Source of the DNA: CAWCBG01 sp963793845
GTDB taxonomy: Bacteria; Acidobacteriota; Terriglobia; Terriglobales; Acidobacteriaceae
NCBI GenBank assembly: GCA_963793845.1
Contig: CAWCBG010000014.1
Location: forward strand, 558,001 to 622,000
DNA length: 64,000 nt
Reading direction: 5' to 3'
The notes under the pieces were generated by a model, which was not told the origin of the DNA, did not search any database, and saw only the letters and a program-made list of their open reading frames with translations. Position 1 is the first letter of the stretch. Every line of letters begins with the position of its first letter. A program made the position numbers and the translations under genes. Positions 9,794 to 17,026 of this stretch are shown piece after piece.

Positions 9794-10045
9794 CTATTCG
9801 TCGTGATGCACCACGATCTCATCGAGCATAATGGGCGCTTCGTACTGCTCCCAATAGCTGTATCCCACCGGGATGCCCTTCACCCAGTCGGTCACGCTCA
9901 TCCAGATTCGGAGCACGATGCGGAAGCGATTCCGAATGGCGTCAACGGGGTGAAGGAGTATCGCAGAGGCAATACACACCACGATGAGAGGGCTTACCAC
10001 CACAACTGCGAGAAGGCGAAGAGAAACGTTGAGGCGTCGCATCAT
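9794..10045 (-). CDS. Small single-pass membrane protein, unknown
   Basis: An 83-residue frame starting at MMRRLNVSLRLL; a longer frame to 10111 exists but the first 22 residues look non-coding. It has one strongly hydrophobic segment (VVVVSPLIVVCIASAILL, ~15-32) after a basic N-terminus, then an amphipathic stretch and an acidic His-rich end. I do not recognise it. The clean topology signal supports a real gene; the lack of a good ribosome-binding site weakens it. Confidence 0.45.
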   Translation of the reverse strand: MMRRLNVSLRLLAVVVVSPLIVVCIASAILLHPVDAIRNRFRIVLRIWMSVTDWVKGIPVGYSYWEQYEAPIMLDEIVVHHDE

Positions 10046-10224
10046 GAACTCTGGCAGGAGAAGACTCCCCACACACCGCAACAGCTTGGCCGTTATTATC
10101 CTCCAAGTCACGGGGGGATGACGCGCTGTAGCAGAAAAATATTTTGTTAGGGCCTTTGTCCCAAAATGGGAATCGCCGCCGTCTCTTGGGGCGGAAGCAC
10201 AAGATCATGATCGACATTGATCGG

Positions 10225-10349
10225 TTTTGAAGGGGCGCACACTGTCCGCTGAAAAAGTGGAAACCGCAGATCCCTCGCCGACTGAAGTCGGCTCGGGATG
10301 ACAAGAATAAAGGGCTTATCGGCGTACCTAAAGGTGCGCCCCTTCAAAA
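10225..10349. repeat. MITE-like element with 16-bp perfect terminal inverted repeats
   Basis: TTTTGAAGGGGCGCAC at 10225-10240 and its exact reverse complement at 10334-10349 enclose 93 bp. The interior has a second palindrome (GCCGACTGAAGTCGGC) and the string CTCGGGATGAC, which recurs in the palindromic repeat at 27968-28081. There is no coding capacity. It looks like a small non-autonomous repeat. Confidence 0.7.
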
Positions 10350-10379
10350 TCTGGCCTGCTGCCATCTATGAGACCGGCG

Positions 10380-10667
10380 TCAGAAACCTTCAGGCCATCG
10401 GCGCTTGCCATGCAGAATTGCCAAGATCTCGACGATACGGTCATCCTTCAGGCGGTAGGCAACCAGATAGGGAGTCCGAGCGATGACCAACTCTCGCGTC
10501 CCCGGTACGCGGCCTTCGCGCCCGGTTAATGGGTAAGAGGCCAGATGTTGGACGGCTGCCATGATTCGCAGCAGCAGACGATCCGCAGCGTCTCGCTTGT
10601 CGGCGGCAACATGCGCATGCAGGGCCATGAGCTGGCGGGTTGCGCCTCGCGCCCATTCGATTTTCAT
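10380..10667 (-). CDS. ParE/RelE-family toxin
   Basis: A 95-residue protein of the ParE/RelE fold: N-terminal 'KIEWARGATRQLM', a helical hairpin, 'YPLTGREGRVPGTRELVI', then the closing strands 'YLVAYRLKDDRIVEILAILHGKRRWP', the typical C-terminus of this superfamily. ParE toxins poison gyrase and RelE toxins cut mRNA; the sequence does not decide which, but the R-E-L-V pattern and RHH partner favour ParE. Its start overlaps the antitoxin stop by 4 bases. Confidence 0.92.
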   Translation of the reverse strand: MKIEWARGATRQLMALHAHVAADKRDAADRLLLRIMAAVQHLASYPLTGREGRVPGTRELVIARTPYLVAYRLKDDRIVEILAILHGKRRWPEGF

Positions 10668-10903
10668 TTGCGACGCAGAAGTTTCGAGACCATCTTCTCC
10701 ACTTCGCTGTGATCTACCACCTCGCCCGCGTCGGCCTCACGAATCCCTTCCTCAATCAGCCGCATGTGATAGCGCTGGAGGTCGAGATAATTGTCCAGCG
10801 CTTCATTGATGACGTAGGTGCGGTCGCGATCCTGGACGGAGGCCAGGGCATCCAGGGCTTGGACCTTTTTGGCGTCGGCACGGAAGCTCACCGTCTTCTG
10901 CAT
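10664..10903 (-). CDS. Ribbon-helix-helix (CopG/RHH) antitoxin
   Basis: A 79-residue antitoxin with an N-terminal ribbon-helix-helix DNA-binding domain: the strand QKTVSFRAD, then 'VQALDALASVQDRDRTYVINEALDNYL'. The C-terminal half is an acidic, flexible part that should wrap the toxin. It is first in the operon and directly overlaps the ParE-type toxin gene. Such antitoxins repress their own promoter; a TATAAT box lies just upstream. Confidence 0.92.
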   Translation of the reverse strand: MQKTVSFRADAKKVQALDALASVQDRDRTYVINEALDNYLDLQRYHMRLIEEGIREADAGEVVDHSEVEKMVSKLLRRK

Positions 10904-10912
10904 AATTGCTCG

Positions 10913-10918
10913 TATTAT
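10913..10918 (-). promoter_or_regulatory. -10 box of the toxin-antitoxin operon
   Basis: On the minus strand TATAAT lies 9 bases before the antitoxin ATG region, with a weak -35 upstream (TGTAAT-like). AT-rich flanking half-sites (GTAATAC / GTATAATAC) could be where the RHH antitoxin binds. Confidence 0.5.
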
Positions 10919-10992
10919 ACCGCATTACTGTGTATTACAGGCCCTCAGACGTCTCCCGCACCAGCAGCCGCCAGCGGCCTTATGATTTGACC

Positions 10993-11400
10993 ATGAATTC
11001 TCAAACAGAACCTCCTTTCGAGACCGACCCTGCGCTGCTCGGGGTTCTTGAAGAGCTGATGAGCCGGGAGCCGATCTTTCATCGTCCTGAGTTCGGAACC
11101 AGCCGGGCGGATTTCGAAAAAATGACCATGCCTAATTTCTGGGAGATCGGAGCGTCGGGCCGATTTTATAGCCGAGACTTCGTGTTGTCTGAATTGGAAA
11201 AACGTTTCCAGCACCCAAGTCCGGAGGTCTGGGAGGCTCGCGACTTTCAATGCCAAAAACTGGCGGCCAATGTTTACCTGCTCGCCTACACCCTGATCCA
11301 AGACCGGGCGCGGTGGACCCGTCGTACGACCATCTGGCAACAAACCCCCGATGGATGGAAGATCGTCTTTCATCAGGGTACGATTGTGCAGGACGCGTGA
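10993..11400 (+). CDS. DUF4440/NTF2-like protein
   Basis: A 135-residue protein starting at MNSQTEPPF; the longer frame from 10906 runs through the toxin-antitoxin promoter and is rejected. It has the small NTF2-like fold pattern: an N-terminal helix 'LLGVLEELMSREPIFH', a middle 'ELEKRFQHP' and the C-terminal strand pair ending RTTIWQQTPDGWKIVFHQGT, typical of DUF4440. Such proteins are small binding or lyase-like domains. No partner gene tells the substrate. Confidence 0.82.
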   Translation: MNSQTEPPFETDPALLGVLEELMSREPIFHRPEFGTSRADFEKMTMPNFWEIGASGRFYSRDFVLSELEKRFQHPSPEVWEARDFQCQKLAANVYLLAYTLIQDRARWTRRTTIWQQTPDGWKIVFHQGTIVQDA

Positions 11401-11643
11401 AAAATAGCCTTTGCAAGTAATCTCCGCCGAAGATCTCGTCTCAAGGTTGAGAGTGAGCAGGCGGGTTCTTGATCCAATGACATTCGGGCAAGCGGCCTAT
11501 CGGTAGCGGCGCACACATTCGGAAACACGGGCCGACTTCCCCAGTACCGACGCAGGTCCGCGCTCCCCGCCAACTTCCACGTCGCCGGACCCCCAAGGGC
11601 ACAAATCCGAGATGCCGACTATACACCCAAGTGAATCCTCCAA
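11401..11643. other. Intergenic stretch, nothing recognised
   Basis: Between the DUF4440-like gene and the convergent SDR gene. The short frames here show no family features and no clear hairpin with a T-run. Confidence 0.4.
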
Positions 11644-12669
11644 CTAGACCTCCGGAGAATCATGGGGAAGGCGTACTGGCCGTTTTGTTATCGGCGGACC
11701 CGACGGCGACGCGGGTCTGACAGGCGAGAAATCGACGCCAGAGACCTTGACGACGGCCTGCCAGGCGGCTTCCTGGTTAGCGCGATCGTGAAAGTGCGGG
11801 TGACGCATCGCCTCAATTGGGCCGGTGAGCTTCTTCGGCGCCGAGGCGAAGAATTGGCCCGAGACGTCGGTTCCGAACGCCGAGGCCTGGAGGTACCGGC
11901 GAGCTGCGGTCTCCGGCGTCTGGGACATGCCGGGAATGAGCTTCACGAGTGGAATCATCACCCGCTTCATGACCGGCCCAAGGTTTCGCACCGCCTTGGT
12001 GTCGGGCGCGCTACCGGGCGAGACGGCGTACACGGCCATGCCGGAGGGTAGCCGCCGCGCCAGCGCCGCCGCCCACCAAGCAACGATGAGCTTCGCGTCG
12101 GCATACGTCCGGTTGGGCTCGTACTTCACGTTCGGCCCGTTGCGCATCAGGGCTTCAACAGCGGCGGTTCGGTCACCCTGGTGGTGTTTGGCCGCGAAGG
12201 CTGCCACGTCGGTGTAGCTGAACATGGGTACGTCCCCTCGGGCAGGTTCCGCGCCGGCGATAACAATCCGCGCGTTGGGGCTCAGCAGGTTGGCGCGGAG
12301 CAACCCGACGGTCAGTTGATGATGGCCGATGAGCGGGGCCTGAGCCGCCTCGACGCCCGCCGCAGTGAGCACGCGCTTCTTACCTGGAACCATCCCTGCA
12401 TTGAGCAGCAGGAAATCGATCGGCCGACCTCGCTTGACAAGCTCGGCGAGCGCGGACTGAACGCTGGACGGCGTGTCCAGATCCAGCTCCAGCGGCGTGA
12501 AGACCTGTGTTTTGGTCTCAGCCGCGAGTTGAGCAGCCGTTTCCTGGACCCGGGCCAGGCTGCGCCCGGTGACGATGATCTCGCGCCAGCCCTCTCCGGC
12601 AAGAGTGCGGGCTGCCGCATAACCGAGCCCAGAGGTGGTGCCGGTGACGAGCGCGATCGAATGTTCCAT
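11644..12669 (-). CDS. Short-chain dehydrogenase/reductase (SDR)
   Basis: A 341-residue classical SDR. The cofactor loop TGTTSGLG (9-16), the NAG motif in LLLNAGM and the catalytic YADAK segment are present, with SPGSAPDT after it. The C-terminal ~40 residues are Pro/Arg-rich and extend past the usual domain. SDRs are NAD(P)-dependent oxidoreductases; the substrate cannot be told. It is divergent from a TetR-family regulator across a 125-bp promoter region, the usual arrangement for a regulator and its target. Confidence 0.92.
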   Translation of the reverse strand: MEHSIALVTGTTSGLGYAAARTLAGEGWREIIVTGRSLARVQETAAQLAAETKTQVFTPLELDLDTPSSVQSALAELVKRGRPIDFLLLNAGMVPGKKRVLTAAGVEAAQAPLIGHHQLTVGLLRANLLSPNARIVIAGAEPARGDVPMFSYTDVAAFAAKHHQGDRTAAVEALMRNGPNVKYEPNRTYADAKLIVAWWAAALARRLPSGMAVYAVSPGSAPDTKAVRNLGPVMKRVMIPLVKLIPGMSQTPETAARRYLQASAFGTDVSGQFFASAPKKLTGPIEAMRHPHFHDRANQEAAWQAVVKVSGVDFSPVRPASPSGPPITKRPVRLPHDSPEV

Positions 12670-12739
12670 GGGCGTCTCCGTGGTGAAGGGTGAAGGCCGA
12701 GCCGTGAGGCCCGAGGCCAGAGCCGGCTTGGTATTTTCG

Positions 12740-12805
12740 AACTATTCAGTTATATAATGGCGGGGATGGAGATTGTCAACGAGTTTTGAACCAAATGATT
12801 CAAAA
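12740..12805. promoter_or_regulatory. Divergent SDR/TetR promoter region with inverted repeats
   Basis: It contains a TATAAT (12753-12758), a small dyad AACT-ATTC-AGTT (12740-12751), and a larger dyad TTTTGAA...TTCAAAA (12784-12790 with 12799-12805) overlapping the TetR start. These are candidate operators for the TetR protein; assignment is inferred from position only. Confidence 0.45.
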
Positions 12806-13427
12806 TACCGCTAGGCCGCGGGGACGACCGCGCAGCTTCGACGAGACGGGGGCGCTGGAAAAGGCGACTCAGGTGTTCTGGTGGAAAGGCTACGACGGAG
12901 TGACGATTGACGATCTCGTCGCCGGGATGGGTGTGGGACGGCCGAGCCTGTATGCCGTCTTTGGGGACAAGCGGGCGATATTCTTGCGCGTCCTTAGGGC
13001 GTACGCAGAACGGAAGGGCGAATCAGCCGCGAAGGCACTCCTCTCGCCACAGAGTCTTCGCGACTCGATCGCGAACTTTCTGAGGTACGCCGTCGAAAGT
13101 GCGACCGAGCAAGGGTCCGCCCGGGGTTGCCTTCTGATGTGCGTCGCGCCGCTTGTGAACGACGCTGAGGTTCAGCGGTTCCTGCAGAACGCGGCCAAGG
13201 GCGGCGCGGCGCTGGTGGAACGCCGTTTCCGGGACGGGATCTGTGCAGGAGACATCCCGCCTGACTTTCCGGTAGCCGTGCGCGCGATCCAAGTCACGGA
13301 TTTTGCTCGTGGCCTGACCATGCGTGCGCGGATAGGCACGCCGCGCAAGACGCTCCTCAAAGATGCTGAGGGAGCGGCCGACTTGGTGCTTCTGCCGCGG
13401 CGTGGAAATGCGGCGCCAGAACGTTGA
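12795..13427 (+). CDS. TetR/AcrR family transcriptional regulator
   Basis: A ~210-residue repressor-type protein. The N-terminal helix-turn-helix reads 'ALEKATQVFWWKGYDGVTIDDLVAGMGVGRPSLYAVFGDKRAIF', the canonical TetR DNA-binding domain; the WWKGY form is common in regulators of SDR or efflux genes. The C-terminal domain is a helical ligand-binding part with RGCLLMCVAP. The start is ATG at 12795, or TTG nine bases earlier; neither has a strong ribosome-binding site. Likely controls the divergent SDR gene and itself. Confidence 0.9.
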   Translation: MIQNTARPRGRPRSFDETGALEKATQVFWWKGYDGVTIDDLVAGMGVGRPSLYAVFGDKRAIFLRVLRAYAERKGESAAKALLSPQSLRDSIANFLRYAVESATEQGSARGCLLMCVAPLVNDAEVQRFLQNAAKGGAALVERRFRDGICAGDIPPDFPVAVRAIQVTDFARGLTMRARIGTPRKTLLKDAEGAADLVLLPRRGNAAPER

Positions 13428-13671
13428 TGCCGGATGCGTGAAGGTTGCAGCGTAGCGCTCATGAGTCTCCTGCTCGACACGATCCCCGATTGGGGGCTGA
13501 GCCTCCGGGTGGTCTTTACCATCTTCGCACTCTGCCAGACCTAGCAATGATGAGCAAGAGTGTGATGTCGCTCTTGGCATCGATTGTGCCTGTTGTGCCC
13601 ACAGGTGCGAATTCGTCCCGATAACACAGCCACCATCCGGCAACCGCATTGGCACCGTCGCTTGGTCGTAG
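13428..13671. other. Possible gene remnant, minus strand
   Basis: No intact gene. A minus-strand frame here contains 'GWWLCYRDEFAPVG' and 'KSDITLLLII', which read like protein rather than noise, but there is no start and it runs out of repeat A. It may be the remains of another small gene of the same array-like region. Confidence 0.3.
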
Positions 13672-13800
13672 AACGCCCAAACCGTTGAAATGGCTAATCG
13701 GCCGCTTAACTTCGCGGATTGGTAAAGGTAAACGCGCTTGCGTCGGGGAATACGCCCTCGACTCCGGAGCGCTCGGCGCGGTAGTTGGTCGGGATCGGCA
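13672..13800. repeat. Direct repeat A of a diverged ~127-bp pair
   Basis: Starts AACGCCCAAACCGTTG and matches 16811-16937 with about four differences in the first 70 bases and more after that. On the minus strand it codes the last ~18 residues (GVFPDASAFTFTNPRS) of the small gene at 13706-14113, its stop, and ~35 bases beyond. Confidence 0.8.
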
Positions 13801-14113
13801 TCTCTCCAGAGGGTGAGTACATCCTGACAAGACCTGCGAGCGACCTCATCGGCCATACCGATTGGAAGTTGTCAATCATCCAGACATTGCTGTCGTACGA
13901 TTCCACCTCGAGAGCTAAGTCTTTACCGTCGGAGGACGGAGTCGAGTTATAAATGACCTGCTTGATGACGGCTTCGTAGCGTAAACAAGGGTTGCTCCTT
14001 GCCACGGCGAGCGTGACATGCAGAAGGCTGAACGAACCCGGCTTCTCAGAGGTCACGAAGAAACCCTTTCCATCTGCCGCCCGTGTTATGCCGTAGGGAG
14101 CGTTGTCCTCCAT
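13706..14113 (-). CDS. Hypothetical protein, possibly cassette-borne
   Basis: A 135-residue frame with balanced composition ('GKGFFVTSEKPGSFSLLHVTLAVARSNPCLRYEAVIKQVIY', 'NVWMIDNFQSVWPMRSLAGL') that I do not recognise. Its C-terminus lies in direct repeat A; the same C-terminal codons, without the rest of the gene, recur in repeat B 3.1 kb away. The stop differs (TAA against TGA). A conserved tail followed by a palindrome-like sequence is reminiscent of a gene cassette, but that is speculative. Confidence 0.45.
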   Translation of the reverse strand: MEDNAPYGITRAADGKGFFVTSEKPGSFSLLHVTLAVARSNPCLRYEAVIKQVIYNSTPSSDGKDLALEVESYDSNVWMIDNFQSVWPMRSLAGLVRMYSPSGEMPIPTNYRAERSGVEGVFPDASAFTFTNPRS

Positions 14114-14516
14114 GCGTTTGATTTCGGGTGCAGCTTTTGATGAATCCGCGCCCGACTTGCGGCATCATTCCCAACGTGCGTTCTCGTGGCGCAGCGCCGT
14201 TTAGGCGCATCGTATTACGCCACTACTTGGTCTGCCGGTGCTGAAACAGGGTTCAACTGCTTTGCCAGCGCTAGTAAATTTCGAGCTTTTCCGGGGAACC
14301 GACTGCCGTTTGCAATGAACCGAGAGTGCCGTAGCAAATTATCGGCCGATCCCAAAGGTGATGGTTGGGCGAAATGTGGCGCGAAGGTTTCCGGGCTGCA
14401 GTGTCGAGGCGGCGCGCTGGTCTTGATCGATGCGTTCGTCCAACGGATTCGTCGTCGCGCTTCTGCCAATTTTTGCTTGGAACAGTCACTCGCTTTGACA
14501 TCGAAAGGAGTACCAA
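14114..14516. other. Intergenic stretch with nested palindrome
   Basis: 403 bases without a credible gene. It holds a nested inverted repeat: GTGGCG (14186-14191) with CGCCAC (14218-14223), enclosing GCGCC (14194-14198) with GGCGC (14204-14208). The last 15 bases contain the ribosome-binding site GAAAGGAG for the MBL gene, so the MBL operon promoter should lie here. Confidence 0.45.
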
Positions 14517-15545
14517 ATGGGCGGCACCAATGGACCGAAAGGAACCACGCGCGTGACCACGCCTGTCGCGTCGAACACACTTAGTGTGAACGTTTTTACG
14601 GCCCCGGGAAAGACTATGGTCGGCGAGCGGCCAAAGCCCTTCGGAGAAGCGCTCGGCTTTGACCCGATCACGTCGACTTTAATCTTCGGCGAGTACGACG
14701 CGGTGCTGGTGGACGCAATGGGGACAGTGGCTGAGGCCGAGGCTCTGGCGGCTTGGGTTGCTCTGCACAACCGCAACTTGGAGACCATCTACATAACGCA
14801 CGCCCATTTCGACCACTTCTACGGTCTGAGCATTCTGCTCGACCGTTTCCCGGGCGCGCGGGCGATAGCAACGCCGAAGACGGTGGAGGCCATGCAGTCG
14901 TCGTTTGTTCCTCCGCTGAGCCAATTCGCTCGCCAATTGTTTCCTGGGCAAGTGCCGACTAAGTTGGTCTCACCTGAACCCTATGAGCACGACACGTTCA
15001 CGCTCGAGGGCCACGAATTGCGCATCATCGAGCAGGGCCGAACCGATTGTCCCGATTCGACGTCTCTACATGTTCCATCGATCGGTCTGATCGTCGCTGG
15101 CGACGTTGTATACAACCAATGCCGCATGTACGTCGGCGACACCACCCCCGAGAGCCGAAAGAATTGGATCGCGGCGCTAGACCGGTTAGCGGCGCTGAAT
15201 CCGGCGATGGTTGTCGCCGGTCACAAGAAGCCTGGCGCGCCCGACTCTCCCTCGGCGATTGAAGACACCAAGCGTTACCTGCAGGACTTCGATCGGTTGC
15301 AGAAAACCGCGACGTCCGACCAGGAGCTGTTCGATCAGATGACGGAGCTATACCCGCATTGGGTAGCCAATCAGTCGTGGTTGATGTTTGGATTCCCCGC
15401 AGCCATAACTCAGATCAACGCAGTGGCCCGCCCTTGCGCGCTGTGGGAAACAGTGGGGACAGACGGAACGTTTCCTAATTTCAATGAATGGGACACCCCG
15501 TCTGTCCCCAGTCTTAGTTTCGATTTCAGAGAGGAGAACAAATGA
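14517..15545 (+). CDS. MBL-fold metallo-hydrolase
   Basis: A 342-residue metallo-beta-lactamase-fold protein with the zinc motif THAHFDH (HxHxDH at 95-100), the bridging Asp in VAGDVVYN (~195) and GHKKPG (~235). Where related proteins usually have GHT as the third metal ligand, this one reads GRTD (Arg175). The C-terminal ~30 residues are coded by a palindromic repeat (15454-15510) and have no fold-related pattern. A good ribosome-binding site, GAAAGGAG, precedes ATG. It overlaps the DJ-1/PfpI gene by 4 bases. Likely hydrolyses a thioester or lactone-type substrate, but the substrate is unknown. Confidence 0.9.
   Translation: MGGTNGPKGTTRVTTPVASNTLSVNVFTAPGKTMVGERPKPFGEALGFDPITSTLIFGEYDAVLVDAMGTVAEAEALAAWVALHNRNLETIYITHAHFDHFYGLSILLDRFPGARAIATPKTVEAMQSSFVPPLSQFARQLFPGQVPTKLVSPEPYEHDTFTLEGHELRIIEQGRTDCPDSTSLHVPSIGLIVAGDVVYNQCRMYVGDTTPESRKNWIAALDRLAALNPAMVVAGHKKPGAPDSPSAIEDTKRYLQDFDRLQKTATSDQELFDQMTELYPHWVANQSWLMFGFPAAITQINAVARPCALWETVGTDGTFPNFNEWDTPSVPSLSFDFREENK
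15454..15510. repeat. REP-like palindrome inside the 3' end of the MBL gene
   Basis: TGGGGACAGACGG (15454-15466) and its exact reverse complement CCGTCTGTCCCCA (15498-15510) with a 31-base loop. The TGGGGACAGACGG core is a string I associate with REP elements of several bacterial genomes. It is read through as coding sequence. Confidence 0.8.
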
Positions 15546-16339
15546 CAACAAAAGGAAAAGTATTGGTGCTAGTCTCGAGCGGTCACGGCTTGCCGTTGAA
15601 GGATGGCAAGGTTTATGCCGGCGCAGGCTACTACCTCAACGAGCTGACGGTTCCGGTTCGCGCCCTGATGAAGGAGGGTTACGAAATCACCTTCGCCAAT
15701 CCCAAGGGCAACACGCCGCAAATGGATGTCAATTCAGCTATAGCGCAGTTCTTCGGTGGGGACGAGGCTAAGCTTCAGGACTATCTAAAATTCCGCGACA
15801 CCCTGACTGGGCTCAAGAATCCAACTCGTATCTCGGATGTCATCGCATTGGGCCTCGATCAATATGACGCTGTTTTCGTCCCCGGCGGCCATGGCCCGAT
15901 GATGGACCTGCTCGATGATCCCGACGCGGGCACCGTGCTGAGACACTTTCATAAAACATCCAAGCCTACGGCAGTGCTCTGCCATGGCCCGATTTCACTT
16001 CTCGCGGCGCTTCCGAATTCGACGGAAGTGGTCGCCGCGCTGTCGGCGGGCGATGCGGCTGGAGCACACGCAAAGGCTCAAGGCTGGATCTATTCCGGAT
16101 ATAAGATGACTATCTTTTCGACAGCGGAAGAGCAGCAGCGGGAACCGCTTGAGATTGGTGGTAAGGTTCTCTTCTACCCGGACTTCGCCTTGCGTACGGC
16201 GGGCGGTGACGTAAGTGTGCTCGCTCCATGGACGAGCTACGTCCTTCAAGATCGCGAGCTGATCTCAGGTCAGAACCCCTTCTCTGATGAAGCGCTACTG
16301 AAACTTCTTCTACCGGCACTCAACGGGAGTCGTCAATGA
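15542..16339 (+). CDS. DJ-1/PfpI family protein (Hsp31/glyoxalase III-like)
   Basis: A 265-residue protein of the DJ-1/PfpI superfamily. The nucleophile is Cys147 in AVLCHGP, followed by His148; the acidic residue Glu34 and the FVPGGHGPMMDL motif are in place. Length and the insert regions resemble Hsp31-like members, which act as methylglyoxalases or deglycases without cofactor. It starts with ATG overlapping the MBL stop by 4 bases and is overlapped by the VOC gene in the same way, so the three are translationally coupled. Confidence 0.9.
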   Translation: MTTKGKVLVLVSSGHGLPLKDGKVYAGAGYYLNELTVPVRALMKEGYEITFANPKGNTPQMDVNSAIAQFFGGDEAKLQDYLKFRDTLTGLKNPTRISDVIALGLDQYDAVFVPGGHGPMMDLLDDPDAGTVLRHFHKTSKPTAVLCHGPISLLAALPNSTEVVAALSAGDAAGAHAKAQGWIYSGYKMTIFSTAEEQQREPLEIGGKVLFYPDFALRTAGGDVSVLAPWTSYVLQDRELISGQNPFSDEALLKLLLPALNGSRQ

Positions 16340-16782
16340 ACAGCGTACAAATCGAACAGAAGAGCTACGAGATGCCCCCGAAGGAAGGGATCAGCATCGC
16401 GCATTTTCTCACCGTCGCCGACATTAACCGATCGGCTCACTACTACGAAAAGGTCTTCGGCGCTCGCATTCTGAGCCTGGGTGACGGCAACGCGCCTGCG
16501 TATCTTCAGCTTGCGAATATCTGGATGATTCTGAACGTTGGGGGCGGGCCGACCCCGGATAAACCGACGGTAACGCTCAGCGTCCCCGACCCGAATCACA
16601 TCAACAGCTTTATGAATTTCCGCGTTGCGGATATTCAAGCGTGCTATGAATTGTGGAAAAGTCGAGGAGCCGAGTTCATCACGGAGCCAATACCCAAGTA
16701 CGGCGAGATACGCTGCTACATCCGCGATCCTGACGGCTATATCATCGAAGTCGGACAGAGCACCGACCTCACGTACGGCTGA
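16336..16782 (+). CDS. VOC-family (glyoxalase I-like) protein
   Basis: A 148-residue vicinal-oxygen-chelate protein: 'GISIAHFLTVADINRSAHYYEKVFGARIL', 'PAYLQLANIWMIL', then 'FRVADIQACYELWKSRGAEFI' and the closing 'RCYIRDPDGYIIEVGQ' with the metal-ligand Glu. VOC proteins include glyoxalase I, dioxygenases and resistance proteins. The 4-base overlap with the DJ-1 gene, which in turn overlaps an MBL gene, puts glyoxalase-I-, -II- and -III-like folds in one operon, suggesting handling of reactive carbonyls. Confidence 0.9.
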   Translation: MNSVQIEQKSYEMPPKEGISIAHFLTVADINRSAHYYEKVFGARILSLGDGNAPAYLQLANIWMILNVGGGPTPDKPTVTLSVPDPNHINSFMNFRVADIQACYELWKSRGAEFITEPIPKYGEIRCYIRDPDGYIIEVGQSTDLTYG

Positions 16783-16810
16783 CGCTCGCCCCGGGAGGAG
16801 ACGCGGATTT

Positions 16811-16937
16811 AACGCCCAAACCGTTGAAATGGCTGTTCGTCCGCTCAACTTCGCGGATTGGTAAAGGTAAACGCGCTTGCATCCGGGAATACGCCGCTCG
16901 ATCCGGAGCGGTGGGCGCGGCTTGGTCGGGCTCGGCA
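16811..16937. repeat. Direct repeat B of a diverged ~127-bp pair
   Basis: Partner of 13672-13800, same orientation. On the minus strand it still codes GVFPDASAFTFTNPRS and a stop (TGA), but the upstream part of that gene is absent: the gdhA terminator follows at once. It closes the segment that carries the MBL/DJ-1/VOC operon. Confidence 0.8.
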
Positions 16938-16974
16938 GCCTCATCGACGGGAAATCGGCCTGACCTTCTTAAAG

Positions 16975-17004
16975 AAAAAAGCCGGAGCATGGCGCTCCGG
17001 CTTT
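16975..17004 (-). terminator. Terminator of gdhA (possibly bidirectional)
   Basis: 8-bp stem GCCGGAGC/GCTCCGGC (16981-16988 with 16994-17001), a 5-base loop, a T6 run on the minus strand and TTT on the plus strand. It lies 23 bases beyond the gdhA stop. Confidence 0.85.
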
Positions 17005-17026
17005 GGACAGCGTTTGACGTGTCGGG

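Noticed and set aside
13023..13856. 277-codon minus-strand frame overlapping the TetR gene and repeat A
   Set aside because: It runs through the TetR DNA-binding gene antisense and through repeat A in a frame different from the supported one.
13672..16937. Calling the repeats true integron attC sites
   Set aside because: I could not fit both core sites (RYYYAAC and GTTRRRY) with the right spacing; only an attC-like impression remains.
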